DNA from: Phenylobacterium sp. SCN 70-31 | GTDB taxonomy: Bacteria; Pseudomonadota; Alphaproteobacteria; Caulobacterales; Caulobacteraceae | Direction of reading: 5' to 3' | Assembly: GCF_001724605.1 (NCBI RefSeq) | Contig: NZ_MEEX01000015.1 | Span: 1 to 64,000 of the forward strand | DNA length: 64,000 nucleotides | Part shown: positions 36,628 to 45,042 of the stretch, piece after piece | How positions within the stretch are numbered: the first letter of the stretch is position 1 | Layout of the letters: every line of letters begins with the position of its first letter | The notes under the pieces: model-generated | The model's database searches: none | The model's input: the letters and a program-made list of their open reading frames with translations, nothing else | Told to the model about the DNA's origin: nothing | Program-made: the position numbers and the translations under genes

Positions 36628-39603
36628 ATGAACAGGTGGGCTTTGGGGTTGGGCGTGTCGGCTCTGGCGGTCCTCGCGGCCGCGGACGGCGCCTGGGCGC
36701 AGAACGCGGCGACCGATGTCGAGGAGGTCGTGGTCACCGGCACCTTCCTGGCCGGGACGCCCGAAGGCGGCGCGCAATCGGTCGATGTGATCACCGCCCA
36801 GGAGCTGGAACAGCGTGGCGCGCCCACGATGGTCGAACTCATCAAGACGATCGGGGCGTCCGGGAGCGTCGTGGGGGAAAGCAACCGCTTCCTCGGCGGC
36901 ACGGCCGGCGCGGCGACGGTCAACCTGCGCGGCTTCGGCGCGGCGCGGACACTGGTGCTCTTCAACAGCCGGCGACTGGCCTATGCGCCCAGCGCCGCGC
37001 CGTCGGTCTCCAGCGCCGTGGACATCAACCTCATTCCGCAGGCCGCCATCGGCCGGATCGAGGTGCTCCGTGAAGGGGCGGCGGCGACCTACGGGTCCGA
37101 AGCTGTCGGCGGGGTGGTGAACTTCCTCTCCCGCCGGGACCTGGAAGGCCTGGAGCTGGATGCGAGCTACGGGTTCGTCCGCGGGTCCAACGGCGACTAC
37201 GGCGTCAACGGCGCGTACGGCTGGCGCAACGACCGGGGGAACCTGCTGCTGACCGCAGGCTATCGCCGCCGCAGCGAACTCTGGCTGATCGACCGCGACG
37301 AATGGTCGATGCGGACGCCCGACATCAACGCGGCCGGATGGTCGACGGCCTCGACCCCCGGCGTCTTCCTGACGGGTACGGCGGCGCAGCTGGCCAGCGG
37401 CGCCTTCGCCACGTCGTTCCTGGACAACGGCTGCGTGGAGCTGGGCGGCGTCCTGGCCAACCCCGCCTCGCCGGCGGCCGGATGCCGCTATCACCCGACG
37501 ATCAGCGACAACCTCGTCAACGACGAGCATCACTATCAGCTCTATGGAGAGGTGAACTTCGACCTCGCCGACGACCTCGAGTTCCACGGCGAGGCGATGT
37601 GGGTCCGCCGCGTCGTGCCGCACGAGCGGGTCATGGCCGCCAGCTCCACCACGCAGTTCCCATCGCCCATCGCGGCGTCGGGCGGCTCGCCGGGCGGCGG
37701 CACGTCGCCCTATCCCGCGGTGGGCCTGAACCAGCAGTCGCGCTTCTATGTGCCCAACACCAACCCCGGCCTCGTGGCCTTCCTGGCCCAGAACTGCCCC
37801 GGACTGGGCGCGCCCGTCTGCACGAACGCCGCCGCCAACGGGGTGGTGGCGTCGCCCACCTTGTGGCGGCCCCTGGGCTTCGGCGGCAATCCGCTGACGG
37901 GCGGGGCGGCGCTTCAGAGGCGCCAGGCCGAGGCGTTCCGGGTGGCCGGCGGCTTCAAGGGCCGGCTGCCGGTCCTCAACGCGAAATGGGATGCGGGCGT
38001 CACCTACATGCGGGCCGAGGGCTATGCCGAGAACGGTCCCGGCACGTCGGTGAGCCGTCTGCAGCTGGCGCTGCGGGGCCTGGGCGGGCCGGGCTGCAAC
38101 CCCGTGACCGGGACGCCGGGCGTCGGCGCGTGCCAGTACTTCAATCCGTTCGCCAACGCCTACCCGGGCAATCCGATCACGGGCGAGCGCAATCCGTTCC
38201 ATGCGCCCGCCGCCGCCAACTCGGCCGAGGTCTGGGGCTGGATCGAGGAGAACACCTTCGTCAGGTCCGTGAACCAGCTCTTCACCGCCGACGCCGTGCT
38301 GTCGGGCGAAGCGCCGATCACGCTGCCGGGCGGCGCCGTCGCCTGGGCGGTGGGCGGCCAGTGGCGCTATGACTCGACGCTCCTGAGGTCCTCGGCGGAT
38401 CTGGGCGCCACGCCGTGCGTGGATAGTCTTCCCTACGGAGACGGCCTCCCGCTCTGCACCGGCGGCACCGGGCCGTTCACCTTCGTCTCGGCCTCGGCGC
38501 CGATCGACGTGGACCGCAGGGTGACGGCGGGCTTCGCCGAGCTGAGGCTCCCGATCACGACCGACTTCGAGATCACCGGGGCGGTCCGTCACGAGCGTTT
38601 CGGCGGCGCCTTCGGCTCGACCACCAATCCGAAGCTGTCGGCCCGCTGGCAGGCGACGCCGTGGCTGGCGGTGCGCGGGTCGGTCGGCACCACCTTCCGC
38701 GCGCCCGACCAGACGGCGCTGTCGCCGGGATCGATCCGCAGCGTCTCGTTGTTCAATCTTCCCGGGGTGGGCGCGCTCTATCGCACCGTGGACGTGGCGG
38801 GAAACCCCGGCCTCACGCCGGAGAAGGCGACGACCTACAACGCCGGCCTCGTGGTGCGGGCGGGCGGCTTCTCGGCCACGGTGGACTACTACAAGATCGC
38901 CTTCCGCAACGAACTGACCAACGAGGTCGCGGGCCGGGTGGTCTCGACGATGTTCCCGGGGACGTCTCCAGCCACATGGGGTTGTGCGAACGCCGTCCTG
39001 CGGGCGCGCTTCACCTTCTCGGACGACGGTGATCCGACCACCGACGACTGCACGCCGGCCAAGCTGCTGGGAGTCCGCACCAACCTGATCAACGGCCCCG
39101 ACGTGGACACCTCGGGCGTCGACTTCAGCCTGCGCTACGACATGCCGTTCGCCGACGGCGAGCTGTCGTTCGCGGCCGAGGGCACATACCTGATCGCCTA
39201 CAAGCGGGGCGATGTGGTCGCGCCGGAGGGCTTCCTGATCACCCCGGCGGCAAATCGCGCGGGGACCAGCGAACTGCTGAACGCCTTCTATTCCTACCCG
39301 CGCCTGAAGCTGATCGGCAGCATCAACTACAATCGCGGCGACCATAACCTGCGGTGGGTCACGCGCTTCCAGGAGGGGACCGACAACCTCGTGACCGGCG
39401 CGCCCACGCTCCGGACCAAGGACGAGATCCAGCACGACCTGATCTATGCCGGGACGGTCGGCTGGGACACCCGTGTCACCGTCGCGGTGAAGAACATCCT
39501 CGACAAGGACCCGCCGTTCGCGCGCAGCCAGTACAACTACGACTACACCCAGGGCAGCCCGCTGGGGCGCGTGGTCGAGATCGGCCTGCGTCGGCGGTTC
39601 TGA
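36628..39603 (+). CDS. Large TonB-dependent receptor
   Basis: Outer-membrane receptor of 991 aa, larger than the one at 31543. The signal peptide spans about residues 1-24 (ending DGAWAQ). The TonB box follows (VEEVVVTGTF), then the plug (residues about 45-160, with VNLRGFGAARTLVLFNSRRL and GRIEVLREGAAATYGSEAVG), and a long barrel with extended external loops containing cysteine pairs (PGCNPVTGTPGVGACQYF). It ends with an Arg-rich strand (VEIGLRRRF). A GGGAGGG ribosome site precedes the ATG. Two operator copies lie upstream. It resembles the oligosaccharide or polymer-type receptors of Caulobacterales rather than small siderophore receptors. Confidence 0.93.
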   Translation: MNRWALGLGVSALAVLAAADGAWAQNAATDVEEVVVTGTFLAGTPEGGAQSVDVITAQELEQRGAPTMVELIKTIGASGSVVGESNRFLGGTAGAATVNLRGFGAARTLVLFNSRRLAYAPSAAPSVSSAVDINLIPQAAIGRIEVLREGAAATYGSEAVGGVVNFLSRRDLEGLELDASYGFVRGSNGDYGVNGAYGWRNDRGNLLLTAGYRRRSELWLIDRDEWSMRTPDINAAGWSTASTPGVFLTGTAAQLASGAFATSFLDNGCVELGGVLANPASPAAGCRYHPTISDNLVNDEHHYQLYGEVNFDLADDLEFHGEAMWVRRVVPHERVMAASSTTQFPSPIAASGGSPGGGTSPYPAVGLNQQSRFYVPNTNPGLVAFLAQNCPGLGAPVCTNAAANGVVASPTLWRPLGFGGNPLTGGAALQRRQAEAFRVAGGFKGRLPVLNAKWDAGVTYMRAEGYAENGPGTSVSRLQLALRGLGGPGCNPVTGTPGVGACQYFNPFANAYPGNPITGERNPFHAPAAANSAEVWGWIEENTFVRSVNQLFTADAVLSGEAPITLPGGAVAWAVGGQWRYDSTLLRSSADLGATPCVDSLPYGDGLPLCTGGTGPFTFVSASAPIDVDRRVTAGFAELRLPITTDFEITGAVRHERFGGAFGSTTNPKLSARWQATPWLAVRGSVGTTFRAPDQTALSPGSIRSVSLFNLPGVGALYRTVDVAGNPGLTPEKATTYNAGLVVRAGGFSATVDYYKIAFRNELTNEVAGRVVSTMFPGTSPATWGCANAVLRARFTFSDDGDPTTDDCTPAKLLGVRTNLINGPDVDTSGVDFSLRYDMPFADGELSFAAEGTYLIAYKRGDVVAPEGFLITPAANRAGTSELLNAFYSYPRLKLIGSINYNRGDHNLRWVTRFQEGTDNLVTGAPTLRTKDEIQHDLIYAGTVGWDTRVTVAVKNILDKDPPFARSQYNYDYTQGSPLGRVVEIGLRRRF

Positions 39604-39616
39604 CCCGGGCCTCTCT

Positions 39617-39641
39617 CCGGCGCCGGTCGATCCGGCGCCGG
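39617..39641. terminator. Hairpin between convergent receptor and GntR genes
   Basis: CCGGCGCCGG occurs twice with TCGAT between, giving a ten-base stem that ends two bases before the GntR stop. No T run is seen. Confidence 0.5.
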
Positions 39642-39642
39642 C

Positions 39643-40353
39643 TCAGGCTTCGTTCCGCAGGCGCAGGATCTCGTCCAGGGACTCCAGCACGATCCGGCGC
39701 CCTTCGGCGTCGGCCGCCTCGGCGTCGCCGTCCCGGACGGCCCGGACGATCCGGGCCCAGGTGTCGGAGGACCGATGTTGGCGACCCTTGCCGAAGACGC
39801 CGGCCCAGGGCGCCGCGATCTCGCGCTCGAAGTCCACGAGGATGTGCGCCAGGTACGAGGCGCGTCCGATGCGGTTTATGATCTCGGAGATCCGGCGGCG
39901 CACCTGGATGTAGTCGGCCACCGGGCCGTCCGGGTCGTCGGCGATGCTCCGCAGCAGCGCCACGCCGGCGTCCAGGGCGTCCAGCGCCTCGGCAGGCCGG
40001 GGTTCCGTCTCCGCGGCCATCCGCATCCCCAGGCCGCTCAGGTCGGCGCGGATGTGGAAGATCGAGGTCAGTTCCTCGGCCGTGAACTCGCGGACCACGG
40101 CGCCCGCCCGGCCTTCCAGCCGCAGGAGGCGCTCACGCTCCAGAAGCTTCAGGGCGTCGCGGACCGGGCCGCGGCTGACGTCGAATTCCGCCGCCAGTGG
40201 CACCTCCCGGATTCGCTCGCCGGGCTTGATCTCGCCGAACTGGATGCGTTCGCGCAGGCGATCGGCGATCTGCTGCGCCAGGTTCGGCGACGAGCGTTGC
40301 GCGCCGGCGCCGAGGTGGGCGGTCGCCTTGAGATACCGCTGCGTCTCGGTCAT
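39643..40353 (-). CDS. GntR family regulator with FCD domain
   Basis: Transcription factor of 236 aa. The winged-helix head (about residues 25-95) has LAQQIADRLRERIQFGEI, GERIREVPLAAEFDVSRGPV and RDALKLLERERLLRLEGRAG. The FCD effector domain (about residues 100-230, beginning LTSIFHIRADLSGLG) is helical and normally binds a carboxylic acid with a metal. Its ATG overlaps the stop of the gene at 40350 (ATGA), so the two regulators are made together. It is the best candidate to bind the five shared palindromes around it; the binding is inferred. Confidence 0.9.
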   Translation of the reverse strand: MTETQRYLKATAHLGAGAQRSSPNLAQQIADRLRERIQFGEIKPGERIREVPLAAEFDVSRGPVRDALKLLERERLLRLEGRAGAVVREFTAEELTSIFHIRADLSGLGMRMAAETEPRPAEALDALDAGVALLRSIADDPDGPVADYIQVRRRISEIINRIGRASYLAHILVDFEREIAAPWAGVFGKGRQHRSSDTWARIVRAVRDGDAEAADAEGRRIVLESLDEILRLRNEA

Positions 40354-40862
40354 GCCGCGCCCTGGAGCAGAAGGCGCTGCAGGGCGACCCGCTGGAGCAG
40401 TTCGCTCAGCCGCGGGTCCTGGGCGCGCTGTCCGAGGCGCTCCAGCTCGGATCGGGTCGCCAGCAGCTGGGCGTACCGATCGCCGCCGCGGGCCGGGCCT
40501 TTGAAGGCCCTGTCCGCCTTGGCCTGAAGCAGGTTCAGCAGCACCTGCCACACCCGCTCGACCTCTTCGATTCGAAAGTCAGAGGGTCCCAGGATGGTCG
40601 CGCCGCGCCGCGAGCTGAAGCGTACGGCGCCCAGCATCTGCAACCGGTGAATGACGTTGCGGGCAAAGGCGTGGGTGCCGCCGCAGACGTCGGCGACATC
40701 CCGTTCGGTCAGTCGGGCGCCGGGCGCGAACGCGCCGCCGAACACCTGCTGGACTATGTATTCCGCAGCGTCTTCAGGATCCATGGCTCGGTCGGTCGAC
40801 GCCTCCTCCGTCGGGCGGAAGTTAGCGGAACCTCGCGCGGCTGCGAAAGGGGCCATTGTCAC
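40350..40862 (-). CDS. Degenerate, shortened GntR-like regulator
   Basis: A 170-residue protein whose head (about residues 30-95: AAEYIVQQVFGGAFAPGARL, then TERDVADVCGGTHAFARNVI) follows GntR spacing. The body is only about 75 residues, much shorter than an FCD domain, and lacks obvious metal ligands. GTG at 40862 or ATG at 40856 begins the frame without a good ribosome site. ATG at 40784 is possible, but its GGAGG lies 17 bases away. It may act as a partner or modifier of the full-length GntR protein whose gene it overlaps. Its promoter region carries operator copy C. Confidence 0.7.
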   Translation of the reverse strand: MTMAPFAAARGSANFRPTEEASTDRAMDPEDAAEYIVQQVFGGAFAPGARLTERDVADVCGGTHAFARNVIHRLQMLGAVRFSSRRGATILGPSDFRIEEVERVWQVLLNLLQAKADRAFKGPARGGDRYAQLLATRSELERLGQRAQDPRLSELLQRVALQRLLLQGAA

Positions 40863-40900
40863 TGGGGCCGAGGTCCAGGCGTCAAAGTCTCGAGTTCAGA

Positions 40901-40915
40901 TGTAAATTATTGACA
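40901..40915. promoter_or_regulatory. Operator copy C (TGTAAATTATTGACA)
   Basis: Read on the other strand this is TGTCAATAATTTACA, differing from copy A at one base. It lies between the divergent regulator and YeiH genes, 39 bases from the first possible regulator start and 41 from the YeiH start, as expected for autoregulation. Confidence 0.72.
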
Positions 40916-40955
40916 ATAGAAGTGCGTTCCCTAGGGTGGTCCCTCAGGAGGCGGC

Positions 40956-41966
40956 GTGAGCGGCGGATCGGACAGTTGGGCGGGATGGCTGGCGTTGCGT
41001 CGGGTCGGGCCGGGCTGTGCGATGGCGCTAGGGCTCGGTGCGCTGGCCATCGCCATATCGCGTTTCACGGCCTTGCCGGCGCCGCTGCTGGCCCTGGCGG
41101 CCGGCGTCCTGGTCCGTCCGGTGGCTGTCGGAGTCGATCTCGCGCCCGGCGCCCGCCTGGCGGCCGGCCCGCTGCTTCGGGTGGGGGTGGTGCTCCTGGG
41201 CCTGCGCATGGACGCCGAGGTCGCGAGCGCCGTCGGGTGGCCGACGGTGGCGCTGCTTGGGAGCCTGGTTGCGGCGACCCTGGCCTTCGGGCTGGGCCTG
41301 GGCCGGACGTTGCGCCTGGATCCCCGGTTCAGCGCCGTGCTGGCGGCGTCCACGGCGATCTGCGGCGCGGCGGCGGCCCTGGCCGTCTCGGCCGTCATGC
41401 CGGCGTCGCCCGAACGCGAGCGGCAGGCCGCGGTGGCGGTGGCGGCCGCCACCGTCTTCTCGACCGTGGCCATGATCGCCCTTCCGGGACTGGCGGTCCT
41501 GTTCGGATTCGACGCCCGGCAGGCGGGCTTCTTCCTGGGCGCGTCGATCGCCGACGTGGCCCAGGTGGTGGGCGCCGGCTATGCGCTCTCGCCCGAGGTC
41601 GGCGACGTCGCCGTGGCCACGAAGCTGACGCGCGTGCTGTTCCTGGTTCCGGTGGTGCTGATGGCGGCGCTGGCGTTCCGCGGACGGGATTCGCTGGGAC
41701 CCGGTTCCTTGGGACGGGTGCGCGCGCCGCTGTTCGTGCTGGCGTTCTTCGGCGTCGCCATCGTCAGCATCCTGGGCCTGGCCCCCGCCTCCCTCAGGCC
41801 TCCGGGCCAGGCCTTGTCGGACCTCGCCCTGGCGGCGGCGGTCGCGGGGCTGGGCCTGACGTTGCCGGTGCGGGCCGTGTTCGACCAGGGCCCGGGACCG
41901 CTGGTGCTCTCGTCCTGCGGCATGGCGTTCATCACCGCTGTCGCGGCGGCCGTATCTCTCCTATGA
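40956..41966 (+). CDS. YeiH/UPF0324 family putative sulfate exporter
   Basis: Polytopic inner-membrane protein of 336 aa with about ten predicted spans. It carries the family signatures GVVLLGLRMDAEVASAVGW, STAICGAAAALAVSAVM and FFLGASIADVAQVVGAGYA. Members next to taurine genes (TauZ type) are thought to export sulfite or sulfate. It starts at GTG 40956 behind AGGAGG. The neighbouring TauD-like enzyme fits a desulfonation context. The last codon is followed directly by operator copy D, so the dioxygenase has its own control site. Confidence 0.85.
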   Translation: MSGGSDSWAGWLALRRVGPGCAMALGLGALAIAISRFTALPAPLLALAAGVLVRPVAVGVDLAPGARLAAGPLLRVGVVLLGLRMDAEVASAVGWPTVALLGSLVAATLAFGLGLGRTLRLDPRFSAVLAASTAICGAAAALAVSAVMPASPERERQAAVAVAAATVFSTVAMIALPGLAVLFGFDARQAGFFLGASIADVAQVVGAGYALSPEVGDVAVATKLTRVLFLVPVVLMAALAFRGRDSLGPGSLGRVRAPLFVLAFFGVAIVSILGLAPASLRPPGQALSDLALAAAVAGLGLTLPVRAVFDQGPGPLVLSSCGMAFITAVAAAVSLL

Positions 41967-41981
41967 TGTCAATAATCGACG
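41967..41981. promoter_or_regulatory. Operator copy D (TGTCAATAATCGACG)
   Basis: Fifth copy, starting on the base after the YeiH stop and ending 25 bases before the dioxygenase ATG. Only the last base departs from the palindrome. It suggests an internal promoter for the dioxygenase and the genes beyond it. Confidence 0.65.
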
Positions 41982-42006
41982 ATTGGCCTGAGGCCGGAGG
42001 ACGTTC

Positions 42007-42897
42007 ATGAGTTTCAAGGTCGAAGCCCGCACCGCCAAAGGTCCGCGTGTGCGCAACGCATCCGGCCGCGCCAGCGATTTCCGGCACATCCACATCCGGC
42101 GCGTCACGCCGCTGATCGGCGCCGAGATCGAAGGGGTCGATCTTTCGCAGCCGCTGTCCGACGAGGTCTTCGGCGAGGTCCGCCAGGCGCTCGAGGATGG
42201 TCTCGTCATCTTCTTCCGCGGCCAGGACATCACCCCCGAGCAGCAGCTCGCCTTCGGCCGCCGGTTCGGCGACCTGCACGCCCACCCCGCGGCGCCCCAC
42301 GTGCCGGGTCATCCCGAGCTGATGATCATCGAGGCCGACGAGAACTCCGAGCGTGCGAACGGCGAGGGCTGGCACAGCGACGTCTCGTGCGACGAGGAGC
42401 CGCCCATGGGCTCGATCCTGCTGATCCGGGAGTGCCCGCCCGAGGGCGGGGACACCCTGTTCGCCAACATGTACGCGGCCTACGACGCGCTCTCGGACCG
42501 GATGAAGGCGCATCTGGAGGGCCTCACCGCCGTGCACGACGGCGAGCATGTCTATCGTGGGCTCTATGCGAACCTCGGCGTGGCCGACAAGCCGACCTAC
42601 CCGCGCGCGATCCACCCGGTCGTGCGCACCCATCCCTGGACCGGGCGGCGCAGCCTCTATGTGAACCCCGCCTTCACGACGAGCATCGTCGGCCTGCCCC
42701 GGGACGAGAGCGACGCGCTGCTGCGCTATCTCTACCAGCACCTCCAGCACCCCCTGTTCCAGTGCCGGTTCCGCTGGGAGCCGAACGCCATCGCCTTCTG
42801 GGACAACCGCTGCGCCCAGCACCATGCGATCTGGGACTACTGGCCCCACCGTCGCTCGGGACACCGGGTCACCATCAAGGGCGAGCGGCCGGTCTAG
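42007..42897 (+). CDS. TauD/TfdA family 2-oxoglutarate-dependent dioxygenase
   Basis: Non-heme iron dioxygenase of 296 aa that couples 2-oxoglutarate decarboxylation to hydroxylation, often of a carbon bearing a sulfonate, sulfate, ether or carboxyl group. The iron ligands are His and Asp in GEGWHSDVS and a distal His in the NRCAQHHAIWDYWPH region. An Arg in SGHRVTIKG would bind 2-oxoglutarate. The N-terminal GAEIEGVDLSQPLSDE is typical of TauD, AtsK and TfdA alike, so the substrate class is not fixed. It has operator copy D upstream and is followed by an enoyl-CoA hydratase gene. Confidence 0.92.
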   Translation: MSFKVEARTAKGPRVRNASGRASDFRHIHIRRVTPLIGAEIEGVDLSQPLSDEVFGEVRQALEDGLVIFFRGQDITPEQQLAFGRRFGDLHAHPAAPHVPGHPELMIIEADENSERANGEGWHSDVSCDEEPPMGSILLIRECPPEGGDTLFANMYAAYDALSDRMKAHLEGLTAVHDGEHVYRGLYANLGVADKPTYPRAIHPVVRTHPWTGRRSLYVNPAFTTSIVGLPRDESDALLRYLYQHLQHPLFQCRFRWEPNAIAFWDNRCAQHHAIWDYWPHRRSGHRVTIKGERPV

Positions 42898-42964
42898 CCG
42901 CCGGCCCTCCCCTTCCGCGCCCACCGCCCTTTTCGCCATCGACCCGGCCGCCCGAGGAGCCTGC

Positions 42965-43780
42965 ATGACCGACGATCCCCTGTTCGACGCCCGCTGGGCG
43001 TCCCTGGCGATCACGCGCGACGGCCCGACGGTGGAGGTGGCGATCCGGCGGCCGGAAGCCCGCAACGCGCTGGACACCGCGACGCTGGAGGAACTGACGG
43101 CTGCGGCCCGGCTGCTCCGCCGCCGCCCCGACGTCGCCACGGTGATCCTCACGGGCGCAGATCGGTACTTCTCGGCCGGGGCCGATCTCAACAGCGTCCG
43201 CGACCGGATTTCGCAACCCCCCCTGATGAGCGCCCGCAACGCCATCATGGCGGGCCCCGACCTCTGCCAGGCCTGGGACGAGGTCGAGGCGGTCACGATC
43301 GCGGCCATCGAGGGCTACTGCATCGGCGGCGCCTGTGCGCTTGCGCTGGCCTGCGACTTCCGCGTGATGTCGCGGACCGCCTACCTGCGCCTGCCCGAAG
43401 CGCCCCTGGGCATCAACATGAGCTGGCGGACGCTGCCGCGGCTCGTGGCGCTGGCCGGGCCGGCGCGGGCCAAACGCTTCGTGATGTTCGGCGAAGCGCT
43501 GGAGGGCGAAACCGCCCTGGCCTGGGGCCTGTGCGACGATCTGTCGGAAGAGGGCGACGCCCTGGCCACGGCCCGGACGTGGGCGTCCAAGGTCGCCGGC
43601 CTGCCGCCCCTGCCGGTTCGCATGACCAAGGAGGCGGTCTCGGCCATCAGCGCCGCGACGCATCACGCGAGCATCTACATGGACCGCGACCAGTACCTGC
43701 TGACGGCGCGCAGCCAGGACTACCGCGAAGGCGTGGCGGCGTTCTTCGAGCGTCGCGCCGCGCAGTTCCAGGGTGACTGA
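42965..43780 (+). CDS. Enoyl-CoA hydratase/isomerase family protein
   Basis: Crotonase-fold enzyme of 271 aa acting on CoA thioesters. The oxyanion-hole segments are RYFSAGADLNS and EGYCIGGACALALACDFRVM. A catalytic-Glu region lies around YLRLPEAPLGINMSWRTLPRL, where one acidic residue is in the usual place. The start at 42965 follows GGAG; the 47-codon-longer frame overlaps the dioxygenase and is rejected. It is 67 bases downstream of the dioxygenase gene and probably co-transcribed with it. Confidence 0.9.
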   Translation: MTDDPLFDARWASLAITRDGPTVEVAIRRPEARNALDTATLEELTAAARLLRRRPDVATVILTGADRYFSAGADLNSVRDRISQPPLMSARNAIMAGPDLCQAWDEVEAVTIAAIEGYCIGGACALALACDFRVMSRTAYLRLPEAPLGINMSWRTLPRLVALAGPARAKRFVMFGEALEGETALAWGLCDDLSEEGDALATARTWASKVAGLPPLPVRMTKEAVSAISAATHHASIYMDRDQYLLTARSQDYREGVAAFFERRAAQFQGD

Positions 43781-43836
43781 GGCGCCAGTTTCCCGCCCCG
43801 AGATTCCACAAACCGCTCTCAGAGGAAGGCCGCGAC

Positions 43837-45003
43837 ATGTCGCAGACGCCGTCGATCGACGACGCCACCCTGGACCAGTTCGTCACCGTGGTTCGCCGGT
43901 TCTTCCGCGAGCGCCTGCGGCCACTGGAGCCCGTGGTCGCGGCCGACGACCGGGTGCCCGATGAGGTCTATGCCGAGATGCGCGACCTGGGCCTGTTCGG
44001 GCTGTCCGTGCCCGAGGCCTATGGCGGCCTGGGCCTGTCGATGGAGGGCGAGTGCCGGATCGCCTTCGAGACCGGGGCCGCGTCGCCCGCGTTCCGCAAC
44101 TGCTTCGGCACGAACATCGGGATCGGCAGCCAGGCGATCGTGATGGTGGGTTCCGAGGCGCAGAAGATGGAGTGGCTGCCGCGCATCGCCAGCGGCGAGA
44201 TCATCACGGCGTTCTGCCTGACCGAGGCCGAGGTGGGGTCGGACGGCGGCGCGGTGCGCACCCGCGCCGTCCGCGAGGGCGACACCTATCGCCTGACGGG
44301 CGCCAAGCGCTTCATCACCAACGCCGACCGGGCCGGGCTCTTCACCGTGATGGCCCGAACCGGCGACGAGGGCTCGGGCGCGCGCGGCGTCTCGGCCTTC
44401 CTGGTCCCGGCCGCGTCGCCGGGCCTCTCCGTAGGCCGGCCCGAGCGGAAGATGGGCCAGCATGGCACCCACGTGTGCGACGTGGTCTTCGACGACGTGG
44501 AGGTTCCGGCCTCGAACCGGCTGGGGGCCGAGGGCGAAGGGTTCCAGATCGCCAAGCGGGTGCTGGATCGCGGCCGCCTGCATCTGGCCGCCGTCGCCGC
44601 GGGGGTGGCCGAGCGCCTCATCGGCGACATGCTGGCCTACGCCGCCGGACGGCGGCAGTTCGGGCGCCCGATCGCCGAATTCCAGCTCGTCCAGGGCCTG
44701 ATCGCCGATTCGCAGACCGAGTACATGGCGGCCCGCGCCCTGGTGCTGGAGACCGCGCGCCGGCGCGACGCCGGCGCGGCGGTCGTGCTGGACTGCGCGG
44801 CCTGCAAGTATTTCTCGACCGAGATGGTGGGGCGGGTGGCCGACCGGGCCGTCCAGGTGTTCGGCGGCGCGGGCTATGTGGCCGACTACGGGATCGAGCG
44901 CCTGTATCGCGACGTCCGCCTGTTCCGGATCTACGAGGGCACGAGCCAGATCCAGCAGATCGTCATCGCCAAGGAACTCCTTCGGCAGGCCGCGGTGTCC
45001 TGA
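43837..45003 (+). CDS. Acyl-CoA dehydrogenase
   Basis: FAD-dependent dehydrogenase of 388 aa introducing a 2,3 double bond in an acyl-CoA. The signatures are AFCLTEAEVGSDGGAVRTRA (substrate/FAD contact), LTGAKRFITNADRAGLF, and the C-terminal catalytic Glu367 in RIYEGTSQIQQI. It follows the enoyl-CoA hydratase by 56 bases, an order that reads as a beta-oxidation-like module. It is convergent with mcd. Confidence 0.93.
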   Translation: MSQTPSIDDATLDQFVTVVRRFFRERLRPLEPVVAADDRVPDEVYAEMRDLGLFGLSVPEAYGGLGLSMEGECRIAFETGAASPAFRNCFGTNIGIGSQAIVMVGSEAQKMEWLPRIASGEIITAFCLTEAEVGSDGGAVRTRAVREGDTYRLTGAKRFITNADRAGLFTVMARTGDEGSGARGVSAFLVPAASPGLSVGRPERKMGQHGTHVCDVVFDDVEVPASNRLGAEGEGFQIAKRVLDRGRLHLAAVAAGVAERLIGDMLAYAAGRRQFGRPIAEFQLVQGLIADSQTEYMAARALVLETARRRDAGAAVVLDCAACKYFSTEMVGRVADRAVQVFGGAGYVADYGIERLYRDVRLFRIYEGTSQIQQIVIAKELLRQAAVS

Positions 45004-45042
45004 GTCTCCCCTGAGCCGGCCCCGCGGCGCCTTCGGGCGACC

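Noticed and set aside
36421..39435. 1004-codon minus-strand open frame across the large TonB receptor
   Set aside because: Arg, Gly and His-rich antisense frame; the plus strand encodes a complete receptor with signal peptide and plug.
42007..42897. Call of the dioxygenase as TfdA (2,4-D degradation)
   Set aside because: The visible iron and 2-oxoglutarate motifs are shared by TauD, AtsK and TfdA, and no chlorocatechol genes are nearby.
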